NCBI GenBank assembly: GCA_934330725.1
Contig: CAKRGM010000046.1
Location: 1-18,109, forward strand
Source of the DNA: an uncultured Lachnospiraceae bacterium
GTDB taxonomy: Bacteria > Bacillota > Clostridia > Lachnospirales > Lachnospiraceae
Reading direction: 5' to 3'
DNA: 18,109 nt
Position 1 is the first letter of the stretch; each line of letters begins with the position of its first letter. The position numbers and the translations under genes were made by a program. Positions 1 through 6,112 of this stretch are shown piece after piece. The notes under the pieces were generated by a model. That model searched no databases and was not told the DNA's origin. It worked only from the letters and a program-made list of their open reading frames with translations.

Positions 1-1
1 T

Positions 2-205
2 TATAAGAAATGTGAAAAATATGAATCTTCCAAATTGGCAGGCTGTAAAATAAATTTACCTTTCAAAGCTGAAATTATCTTAGCCAAGTTGACAAGTTTA
101 CATATAAAAACACATTGTACTTTTTATCTTAAATTTTCAAACCGTCAGGAAGCTCAAAACATCTATACAAAAAACGGATTTCAAAGCATAAGCATACTTC
201 CCTGA
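2..205 (+). CDS. C-terminal end of an unidentified protein, cut by the window edge
   Basis: An open frame enters from the left edge and runs 67 codons to a TGA at 203-205. The translation has a mixed, protein-like composition. Its last part contains an N-x-x-E-A-x-x-I-Y-x-x-N-G-F string that resembles the final motif of GNAT acetyltransferases (N..A..lYek.GF), but this is too little to assign a function. The stop codon falls inside the right arm of the hairpin at 174-212, a common arrangement for a gene ending at its own terminator. It would converge on the diguanylate cyclase gene. It could be a chance open frame; only the upstream sequence would decide. Confidence 0.35.
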   Translation, partial: YKKCEKYESSKLAGCKINLPFKAEIILAKLTSLHIKTHCTFYLKFSNRQEAQNIYTKNGFQSISILP

Positions 206-214
206 AATCCGTTC
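167..214 (-). terminator. Intrinsic terminator, probably bidirectional
   Basis: The arms ACGGATTTCA (174-183) and TGAAATCCGT (203-212) are perfect 10-bp inverted repeats around a 19-nt loop. On the minus strand the stem is followed by a T-run (complement of the A-run ending at 174), which suits termination of the diguanylate cyclase gene. On the plus strand it is followed by a T-rich stretch, which suits the partial gene ending at 205. Confidence 0.7.
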
Positions 215-303
215 TTTTCTCATACAGCCGGTTATGTAATATTTTACAGCCATATTTTATATATTATTTGCATTTATGAAGTTTACTAATCTGCACTTTC
301 AAA

Positions 304-1386
304 CTAGAAGCACACCTGATTCCGTCCGTTTTGTTTTGCATTATACAGCTTTTCATCAGCCTTCAGAAAAATTTCTTTTCCTTCTTTATAGTCATTTACA
401 TTATCCGCAACCCCGATACTTATGGAAAAGCTTTTGCTGCCGTCATTTGTCATAAATTTTTCTGCCGCAAATTCTTTTCGTATCTGCTCTGCAACCTGCA
501 CTGCCTGTTCAATTCCAAGATTATCTAATATAACTGCAAACTCTTCTCCTCCATACCTTGCACATAAACATGGATATTTTAATTTCGTTAATATTGCTGA
601 TACTTTACAGATTACTTCATCACCAAATGCATGTCCATATGTATCGTTAATGCGCTTAAAATTATCTATATCAATTACAATTAACGAAAACGGCTTTCCA
701 TCTTTTTTATGTCTTAAAAATTCCTGTTGTAATTTCTCATAAAAAATTTTATGGTTATACAGTCCTGTCATTGAATCTTTATTAGCCTTTTTCTCCATTA
801 TCCCGACATAATCCTGTACATGCTGAATCAAAAACAACTCCACAAAAATACTTCCACAAAAAATAGATACATTTATAAAGCTGTTAAGTGGTGGAAAATA
901 TGGTGTATTAGGATAAAAATAAACTTCCTTCAGCGCATATATCAATATACATATCACCAGCTGCAGCCATGTTAAAAATCTGTCCTTATATAATGTGGTT
1001 ATGATAAGCGGCAGCACCAAAAGCATAGACATAAGCTGTACACTTGTATGAATCCATATCGCAGATGCTGCAAAAAAGCTGATCAATACAATAGTTCCCA
1101 GGAACATTTCTCTCTTATAATAGACTTTTCTTTTTATTAAACTGGCTCCTTCGATAATAAGCATCGCAATCCCCTGCATTCCACTCGGTTTAACTATAAA
1201 CAGCCAGAAATAGCGCAGTCTTCCACACTCTTCATTCGGCTGATAAAACAGGAATAGAAAAATCTCTACTAAAAATACCAATATCCATATTTTATGAAAT
1301 GCCCGGAAAGTAATACGGTTCCAGTCATCATACTCTTCTTTTGTAACTCTGTTTGAGCCCCTGTTAAATTTCCTGTAAATCCCCAA
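304..1386 (-). CDS. Membrane-anchored diguanylate cyclase (GGDEF domain)
   Basis: The protein should make cyclic di-GMP from two GTP at the cytoplasmic face of the membrane. The first ~195 residues hold about five or six hydrophobic segments (roughly 34-48, 59-80, 96-130, 137-151, 168-190), forming a membrane sensor region of no recognised family. The C-terminal ~160 residues are a complete GGDEF domain: DSMTGLYN near 204, the metal-binding DIDNFKRIND near 239-248 and the active-site GGEEF at 279-283. The usual inhibitory I-site RxxD is absent; the equivalent residues are K270-Y-P-C273, so product feedback at that site is unlikely. The start is a TTG: no ATG is available in frame nearby, and GAGG lies 8 nt upstream. 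I see no convincing promoter between this gene and the HD gene at 1516-1899. It is followed by the hairpin terminator at 167-214. Confidence 0.92.
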   Translation of the reverse strand: MGIYRKFNRGSNRVTKEEYDDWNRITFRAFHKIWILVFLVEIFLFLFYQPNEECGRLRYFWLFIVKPSGMQGIAMLIIEGASLIKRKVYYKREMFLGTIVLISFFAASAIWIHTSVQLMSMLLVLPLIITTLYKDRFLTWLQLVICILIYALKEVYFYPNTPYFPPLNSFINVSIFCGSIFVELFLIQHVQDYVGIMEKKANKDSMTGLYNHKIFYEKLQQEFLRHKKDGKPFSLIVIDIDNFKRINDTYGHAFGDEVICKVSAILTKLKYPCLCARYGGEEFAVILDNLGIEQAVQVAEQIRKEFAAEKFMTNDGSKSFSISIGVADNVNDYKEGKEIFLKADEKLYNAKQNGRNQVCF

Positions 1387-1515
1387 TTTTATTTCCTCAT
1401 TTTCTATACGTTACTTTAGGTGTCTGCAAAACTGCAACTTGCATCAGTAGTTTTGAAAAAATGAGTTTGCAATTACCTATATACATTACTTAAAATATAA
1501 TTCATTTATGTCGAA

Positions 1516-1899
1516 TTAGCAAGGCTTTGTATTTAATTGTGCTAAAATATCATCCTCTGTTGCCGCCATTGCCTGAAGCGTCATTGTAAGCAGCTTTTCA
1601 ATATCCCAGCCAAGCTGCGAAGCTCCGCGTGCGATAACCTCTCTCGAACAGCCTGCTGCAAATCCTTTACTCTTATATTTCTTTTTTAAGGATTTCAATT
1701 CCATATCCTTTGTGCTTTTAGAAGGGCGCATCAGCGCTGCTGCCCAGATAAGTCCTGTAAGCTCATCTGCTGCATATCCGAGTTCTTTTGCATACCATTT
1801 CATAACAGCCTCAACTGTTAATGCATGCTGAATATGAAAAGGATCTTTGTTGTATTTTTTTAATAATTCAAATGCTCCAGCTCTTGTTATATGTTCCAT
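1516..1899 (-). CDS. HD-family phosphohydrolase relative lacking the HD core (in-frame internal deletion)
   Basis: The 127-residue product matches, as I recall it, a clostridial HD-domain hydrolase family of about 190 residues. Residues 1-42 (KKYNKDPFHIQHALTVEAVM then KWYAKELGY) correspond to the family start. Residues 44-127 (DELTGLIWAAALMRPSKS, then the KKKYKSKGFAAGCSREVI stretch) correspond to the family end. The middle, which normally carries the HD metal-binding pair and a second histidine segment, is missing: the text jumps from LGY straight to AADELTG near position 1770, and no His-Asp pair occurs anywhere. The frame is kept, so a shortened protein could still be made, but phosphohydrolase activity is not expected. 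The start ATG at 1899 has GGAGG 6 nt upstream, supplied by the structured repeat at 1906-2058. What is seen is the short frame and absent HD; the deletion itself is inferred from family memory. Confidence 0.75.
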   Translation of the reverse strand: MEHITRAGAFELLKKYNKDPFHIQHALTVEAVMKWYAKELGYAADELTGLIWAAALMRPSKSTKDMELKSLKKKYKSKGFAAGCSREVIARGASQLGWDIEKLLTMTLQAMAATEDDILAQLNTKPC

Positions 1900-1905
1900 A
1901 CTAAT

Positions 1906-2058
1906 CCTCCATTCCGCAGACGCTTTGCGTCGGAGAAATCGCGAGCTGAATTTTAAGATTCAGCTCTGCAATTATGGCTGCTTTGTGACGCCTGCGGCAC
2001 AAACAGCTGTGTAAAAAATCATCGCATCAGCATGATTTTTCACACTAATCCTCCATTC
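1906..2058 (-). repeat. Structured leader/miniature repeat, long copy A
   Basis: This element lies between the promoter and the start of the HD gene. It has three hairpins. Hairpin 1 is at 2009-2045 (14-bp arms with one wobble). Hairpin 2 is at 1943-1966 (perfect GAGCTGAAT/ATTCAGCTC). Hairpin 3 is at 1919-1931 (GACGC-TTT-GCGTC on the plus strand). The Shine-Dalgarno of the HD gene (1906-1910) lies 8 nt beyond hairpin 3. A 15-bp direct repeat, ACTAATCCTCCATTC, sits at both ends (1900-1914 and 2044-2058), so the ribosome-binding site itself is duplicated around the element. Positions 2022-2047 are identical to 17422-17447 in copy D. This accounts for most of the gap between the HD gene and the phosphatase gene. 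Confidence 0.75.
1972..2043 (-). CDS. Possible 23-codon leader peptide inside repeat copy A
   Basis: A GTG at 2043-2041 sits 6 nt after GGAGG (2050-2054), exactly the spacing used by the real HD gene start. It opens 23 codons beginning (M)KNHADA and ending at TAA 1974-1972. The same first seven codons open a short frame in copy D (17393-17443). This may be a translated leader that affects the downstream gene, or it may simply reflect a conserved DNA or RNA sequence. No direct evidence of translation is visible. Confidence 0.3.
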   Translation of the reverse strand: MKNHADAMIFYTAVCAAGVTKQP

Positions 2059-2074
2059 TTAAGCAATTTTTTCT

Positions 2075-2102
2075 ATATTACCCTTTTTTCAGGAAATGTC
2101 AA
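2075..2102 (-). promoter_or_regulatory. Promoter of the HD-family gene
   Basis: TTGACA (2102-2097), a 16-bp spacer and TAATAT (2080-2075) on the minus strand form a good sigma-A-type promoter. It points into the structured repeat, which would be transcribed as a leader of about 170 nt before the HD gene start. Confidence 0.55.
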
Positions 2103-2120
2103 TCTGCATATATTAGCGCA

Positions 2121-2149
2121 TTTTATGTCTGTAAAATATATGATATAAT
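2121..2149 (+). promoter_or_regulatory. Promoter of the histidine phosphatase gene (extended -10)
   Basis: The plus strand reads TGATATAAT at 2141-2149, a consensus TATAAT preceded by TGn. The -35 region (near 2121-2126) is poor, which is tolerated by extended -10 promoters. The predicted start of transcription is just at the hairpin beginning at 2153. Confidence 0.5.
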
Positions 2150-2152
2150 GAA

Positions 2153-2211
2153 GTAAAATCACTTGCTTGCAAGTGTGATTTTACAAAATGCATTGAGTGA
2201 GCTATGCTCAC
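2153..2211 (+). promoter_or_regulatory. Two hairpins at the 5' end of the phosphatase transcript
   Basis: Hairpin one: GTAAAATCACTTGC (2153-2166) pairs with the stretch ending at 2184 across a TT loop, with a 2-nt bulge; the outer nine pairs GTAAAATCA/TGATTTTAC are perfect. Hairpin two: GTGAGC (2197-2202) and GCTCAC (2206-2211) around a TAT loop. No T-run follows either one, so these are not terminators. They occupy the untranslated leader between the promoter and the ribosome-binding site GGGAGGTG (2233-2240). They may be an mRNA-stabilising or regulatory structure, or part of another dispersed repeat. Confidence 0.5.
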
Positions 2212-2247
2212 GATATAATGATGCAAAAATCAGGGAGGTGCTTTCAA

Positions 2248-2790
2248 ATGAAAAAGTTATATTTTGTCCGCCATGGACAGACAATCTGGAATGTCGAAAA
2301 CAAAATATGTGGTTCAACCGATATTGCCCTTACCAGTCTTGGACATGAGCAGGCCATAAAGACCGGAGAAAAAATTTTAAAAGAGCATATAAAAGCTGAT
2401 GAAATTCTTTATTCTCCTCTGATAAGAGCAAAAGATACAGCTCTTCATATATCACAGGTAACCGGAATTATGGCCAGGGAAGAAATCCGCTTAAAAGAAC
2501 AGAATTTTGGAAAATATGAATCCACTCCAAGAGATGGCAAAGAATTCAAAGAAGCAAAAAAACAATTCTTAAACCGCTATGGCAATGGTGAATCCATGCT
2601 GCATCTGGCCCAGAGAATTTATAATCTTTTAGATGAACTCGCACAGTCTGATAAAACTTATATTCTTGTAGCACACAATGGCATTGCACGTGTTATACAT
2701 TCATACTTTAACGAAATGACAAATGACGAATATGCTGCATTTGGTGTACCAAACTGTGCAGTTGTACAATATGAATTTAAAACTCTATAG
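2248..2790 (+). CDS. Histidine phosphatase family protein (phosphoglycerate mutase-like)
   Basis: This cytoplasmic phosphatase/mutase-fold enzyme has 180 residues. The catalytic RHG motif is at 8-10 (FVRHGQTIWN, where H9 would take the phosphate). The SPLIRAKDTA segment with the phosphate-binding Arg is near 60, the acid E84 lies in RLKEQNFGKYE, and the second catalytic histidine H143 is in VAHNG. This small class usually acts as a broad phosphomonoesterase or a cofactor-dependent mutase-like enzyme; the substrate cannot be read from the sequence. I chose the ATG at 2248 over the upstream in-frame one at 2197 because GGGAGGTG lies 7 nt before it and the conserved fold begins immediately (MKKLYFVRHG). 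It faces the MBL-fold gene tail to tail, and its likely terminator lies inside that gene at 2952-2976. Confidence 0.9.
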   Translation: MKKLYFVRHGQTIWNVENKICGSTDIALTSLGHEQAIKTGEKILKEHIKADEILYSPLIRAKDTALHISQVTGIMAREEIRLKEQNFGKYESTPRDGKEFKEAKKQFLNRYGNGESMLHLAQRIYNLLDELAQSDKTYILVAHNGIARVIHSYFNEMTNDEYAAFGVPNCAVVQYEFKTL

Positions 2791-2858
2791 CTTCAGCGAA
2801 ATTTCCCGGCTCTTTTTAGTGCAAAGCTTTATAATTCTATTATTTATCGTGCAGGTTT

Positions 2859-4649
2859 TTACAATTTTATTTTTTTTGAACTGCTTACAAATGATTCAGT
2901 TATCACAACATCATCATAACAGCATTTTAATTTGTTTACATGAGCAGAATCAGGGTTATCTATTAACCCTTTTTTTGTTTTAACCTGCTTACCGTCACTA
3001 CAGATAACAGCAATTCCTTTTTTCGATATAGCTTTTAAAAGACTGAAATCCATTTTAGATCCATGATGTGGAACAATAAGCGTATCATATGGGTTTTCTT
3101 TCTTAAAATCTGATGCTGACGGCAATGATATATATGGTACATCTCCCATTAACATAGTACTTCTTCCTGAAGCTGTATTATGTATCTTAATCGCTATTCC
3201 TGTGCAGTTTATCTTTGAAATATCCTTATCCTTCACAAGTCCTTTATACAACACTAATTCATCATTTACTTTTATTTCTTCTTCCCTGTCACTGTCAATG
3301 ACATTAAGACGCTTAATACCAGCCAGATAACTGGCAAGTCTTTTAGCATTCATCTTTGCATATTTTAAATCCGGCGAAATCCATGGACAGTTAAAAATAT
3401 CATTTGAAGTATATACATATCCGATATAATGGTCTGAATCCCAATGAGAAATCACAATAATATCCGGTTTAAAATGTACAAATGCCCGTATTGAATTGAC
3501 ATATGGCACTATGCTTTTAGAGACTCCGGTACTATGAGCTTTCTTTCTGCATATTCCAATGTCATATAATAATCTGCAGTGATTTTCATCATCATCTGCA
3601 TACAAATATGTACAGTTTGCATTGCCAACCTTATATATCTTTACATTTTTAAATCTGGCACTTCCAATTACAGGTCCGATGAGATTCTTTATGTCTGCCG
3701 CCGTTGATGGTTTTAAATCATTTAATTTTTGACTGTAAACTTCATCAATCTTTTTTATTTCATCAACAGACGGATTGCCAGTTATTTCTATTTTTTTATC
3801 AAAATGTCTAATCGGACTTGTCCCGATTATCATAACAGCATCAGCTTCATTTTCAGATTCGTTTTCTGTTATATTTTCCGGCCTGTTCTTTGATTTATTT
3901 TGCTGTTTATCTTCCTGTATACTTTCCAGCTTACATTTTAGAAATATATACTCATTTTCATAATCTGCATAATACTGCCTTATTTCATCTGAAAAAGTTT
4001 CATTCTGTATTTCCAAATCCGAATAATATTGCCTGATTTTATCTAAAACATCCTGATTTTGTATTTCTAATTCAAAATAATATGGTCTGTATAATTCTCT
4101 TACTCTGTTATTATCATTACTTAATAAACTGAATACCAGAGAGTCATATGCTAACATATATTCAGTAATATATGCTGCTGAAATAGTTTTTCCGTCACTT
4201 ATGCGCTTAATATCACTCTTCCTGACTTCTATATATCCTTTATTTTCATGTTCTTTTATACAGTTAATAAAATACTGATGAATATTCTCATCATCATGCC
4301 ACATTTTACCGGTAATTTTATTTTCTGATAATATATTCTGTGAAACCACTGTATTCTTTATGTTATCAATTTTTTCTACAAAATTCATTAACGTAGATTT
4401 AGTCTTTCCACTTTGGGAAAAAAATATTTTCTGCAACAGTATTTTTACTTTTGAAAATTGCGTTAACATTTTATCTGCATTTAAATCCGGTATATATTTT
4501 TTTAATGTGTCCTTATTATTATAAATCCAGTTTATATCATCATCCATTATTCCCAACAGCATTTTATTAATAATATCATCATATACAATAGTACTGTTGC
4601 CACGCTTTCCTAATGAAATCACATACTTAAAATATTTATAATATTCCAT
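2859..4649 (-). CDS. Metallo-beta-lactamase-fold protein (ComEC-like hydrolase domain) with a large unrecognised N-terminal region
   Basis: The protein has 596 residues. The C-terminal part from about 333 is an MBL-fold hydrolase of the kind found at the end of ComEC/Rec2. It has the metal motif HWDSDH at 402-407, the GD metal ligand at 502-503 and PHHGS at 527-531, with a TPDSAH-like ending (NPDSAH near 565-570). The N-terminal ~330 residues match nothing I recognise. They are rich in Lys, Asn, Asp and Glu, and include an 18-residue tandem repeat (193-210 and 211-228, sharing LEIQN and IRQYY). A low-complexity linker of Asn, Glu and Ser follows near 245-270. No membrane segments or signal peptide are visible, so it is a soluble stand-alone MBL rather than a DNA-uptake channel. 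The start codon lies 9 nt after the PLP-enzyme stop, with AAGG overlapping that stop, so co-transcription is likely. Stand-alone MBL proteins of this type often occur in accessory or conflict systems; that role here is only a guess. Substrate unknown. Confidence 0.8.
   Translation of the reverse strand: MEYYKYFKYVISLGKRGNSTIVYDDIINKMLLGIMDDDINWIYNNKDTLKKYIPDLNADKMLTQFSKVKILLQKIFFSQSGKTKSTLMNFVEKIDNIKNTVVSQNILSENKITGKMWHDDENIHQYFINCIKEHENKGYIEVRKSDIKRISDGKTISAAYITEYMLAYDSLVFSLLSNDNNRVRELYRPYYFELEIQNQDVLDKIRQYYSDLEIQNETFSDEIRQYYADYENEYIFLKCKLESIQEDKQQNKSKNRPENITENESENEADAVMIIGTSPIRHFDKKIEITGNPSVDEIKKIDEVYSQKLNDLKPSTAADIKNLIGPVIGSARFKNVKIYKVGNANCTYLYADDDENHCRLLYDIGICRKKAHSTGVSKSIVPYVNSIRAFVHFKPDIIVISHWDSDHYIGYVYTSNDIFNCPWISPDLKYAKMNAKRLASYLAGIKRLNVIDSDREEEIKVNDELVLYKGLVKDKDISKINCTGIAIKIHNTASGRSTMLMGDVPYISLPSASDFKKENPYDTLIVPHHGSKMDFSLLKAISKKGIAVICSDGKQVKTKKGLIDNPDSAHVNKLKCCYDDVVITESFVSSSKKIKL
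2952..2976 (+). terminator. Intrinsic terminator for the phosphatase gene, inside the MBL coding sequence
   Basis: AGGGTTA (2952-2958) and TAACCCT (2964-2970) form a perfect 7-bp stem with a 5-nt loop, followed by seven T on the plus strand. It lies 160 nt past the phosphatase stop and is antisense to the 3' end of the MBL-fold gene. Confidence 0.65.
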
Positions 4650-4658
4650 ATTTTTACC

Positions 4659-5855
4659 TTACAGCCCTACGCTTTTAAGTGCCTGATCCAAATCTCCTAT
4701 AATGTCATCACAATCTTCCAGCCCTACACTGAAACGTATAAAACCTTTTCGGAATTTTTCCGGATAGAGATTAATACGTTCATCATAGCTTGGCTGTGGA
4801 AAAATCAGACTCTCGTCATGTCCTAAAGAAACGGCAAATGTCACTACCTTAAGAGCTGCACAAAAATGTTCAACTGTTTTATCATCCGTATTCAGTCCAA
4901 ATGATATGACTCCGCCGAACCCGTTTTTCATCTGTTTTTTAGCTGTTTCATGACCAGGATTGCTGGAAAGCCCCGGATAAGATACGAATGTAACATTTTC
5001 CCTTTCTTCGAGCCACTCAGCAATTCTTTGCGCCGACTGGTTAATCCTTTCCATACGAAGTGGAAATGTTACAGAGCCACGAAAAATCTGCCATGCATTA
5101 AACGGACTGATTACAGAACCTACATTTACCTGGGCTTCGTATCGTATACGGTCCATTGTCTCAAGATCATTTGATATAATTGCACCTCCCTGTGCATCTC
5201 CATGTCCATTTATATATTTTGTAATTGCTTCTACAACGAAATCTGCTCCAAGCTCCAATGGTTTCTGATTTAAAGGGGAGGCAAATGTATTGTCTACAGA
5301 AAGAACAGCACCATTTCGATGTGCAATTTCAGCAATAGCTGCAATGTCTGTAATACCATTAGTCGGATTATCCGGAGTTTCAATATGTACCAGCTTTGTT
5401 CCAGGTGTAATTGCTTTTTTCACTGCCTCAATATCTGTCATATCTACCATGACTGTCTCAACGTTAAACTTGCGATTAAAAAGTTCGTGGAACATTCTGT
5501 ATACTGCCATATAGCTGACATTTGGATATACCACCCTGTCACCTGATTCAAGGAGTGTCCAGAACAATCCATGAAGTGCAGCAACACCACTGGCAAGAAC
5601 TATGGCATCATCTGCATCATGCAGTGCTGCGATTTTTTCCTCAAGCCAATGTTGATTTGGATTTCCGTTTCTTGCATACATCAAAAGATCTGTAGACGAA
5701 TAATTGACTTTTGACAGGTCATCAGGCAGTTTATAGCTATTTGCCATATGAAGCGGACGACGGACAGCACCTGTCTGCATATCATAATCTGTACCTGTAT
5801 GTATTGCCTGTGTAGTGATATCATAACCTTTATACTTATTTTCCTTTTTTGCCAT
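4659..5855 (-). CDS. Cys/Met metabolism PLP-dependent enzyme (trans-sulfuration family lyase or synthase)
   Basis: The 398-residue protein belongs to the gamma-family of PLP enzymes (cystathionine gamma-synthase/lyase, methionine gamma-lyase, O-acetylhomoserine sulfhydrylase). Visible marks are the N-terminal TQAIHTG, ASGVAAL near 88, HIETPDNPTNG, the PLP-pyridine Asp in VDNTFASPLNQKPLELGAD (D188) and the PLP lysine K213 in AITKYINGHGDAQGG. The family usually has S-A-T-K-Y here; this copy has A-I-T-K-Y, so the phosphate-binding serine is replaced. The usual YGxTY active-site segment is also changed (PNVSY). Exact reaction and substrate cannot be assigned. I chose the ATG at 5855 rather than the in-frame one at 5885 because GGAGG (5861-5865) sits 5 nt before it and the family N-terminus begins there; the extra ten codons would cover the repeat hairpin. 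It is probably the first gene of a two-gene unit with the MBL-fold gene. Confidence 0.88.
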   Translation of the reverse strand: MAKKENKYKGYDITTQAIHTGTDYDMQTGAVRRPLHMANSYKLPDDLSKVNYSSTDLLMYARNGNPNQHWLEEKIAALHDADDAIVLASGVAALHGLFWTLLESGDRVVYPNVSYMAVYRMFHELFNRKFNVETVMVDMTDIEAVKKAITPGTKLVHIETPDNPTNGITDIAAIAEIAHRNGAVLSVDNTFASPLNQKPLELGADFVVEAITKYINGHGDAQGGAIISNDLETMDRIRYEAQVNVGSVISPFNAWQIFRGSVTFPLRMERINQSAQRIAEWLEERENVTFVSYPGLSSNPGHETAKKQMKNGFGGVISFGLNTDDKTVEHFCAALKVVTFAVSLGHDESLIFPQPSYDERINLYPEKFRKGFIRFSVGLEDCDDIIGDLDQALKSVGL

Positions 5856-5860
5856 TCTGA

Positions 5861-5886
5861 CCTCCATTCTGCAGACGCTTTGCACT
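5861..5886 (-). repeat. Structured leader repeat, short copy B
   Basis: Positions 5861-5883 match copy A (1906-1928) with one mismatch over 23 bp, spanning the Shine-Dalgarno, the 8-nt gap and the hairpin 3 region. The stem is weaker here (two Watson-Crick and two wobble pairs around the AAA loop). The upstream hairpins of copy A are not recognisable. Confidence 0.6.
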
Positions 5887-5987
5887 GTTTAAATCATGTA
5901 TTACTGACTGTCTTTAATGACTGCCTTTAAATTTAAGTTCTGCGTTGTATTTCCTACTATTTCGATTGGTTATTGGGGATTAGTTAT

Positions 5988-6016
5988 ATTTTATCGGCTT
6001 ATCCCTATATTGCCAA
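5988..6016 (-). promoter_or_regulatory. Promoter of the PLP-enzyme gene
   Basis: TTGGCA (6016-6011), a 17-bp spacer and TAAAAT (5993-5988) on the minus strand. This predicts a leader of about 125 nt that ends in repeat copy B. The stretch 5887-6112 otherwise holds nothing I recognise; no riboswitch fold known to me for sulfur metabolism is evident. Confidence 0.55.
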
Positions 6017-6112
6017 TACAATTTCCTGTTGCCATAATACAATATTTTTTAGATTCATTTGTCAGAAAGCCGCCATTTTTCAGCTGTCTTTTTACAAAAA
6101 AGCATTTTAAAA

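Noticed and set aside
2163..2348. Small frame overlapping the phosphatase start
   Set aside because: It runs through the leader hairpins and then out of frame through the phosphatase motif RHG. The phosphatase frame is the real one.
4659..5885. Longer start for the PLP-enzyme gene at 5885
   Set aside because: The extra ten codons cover the Shine-Dalgarno and hairpin of repeat copy B and do not match the family's N-terminus.
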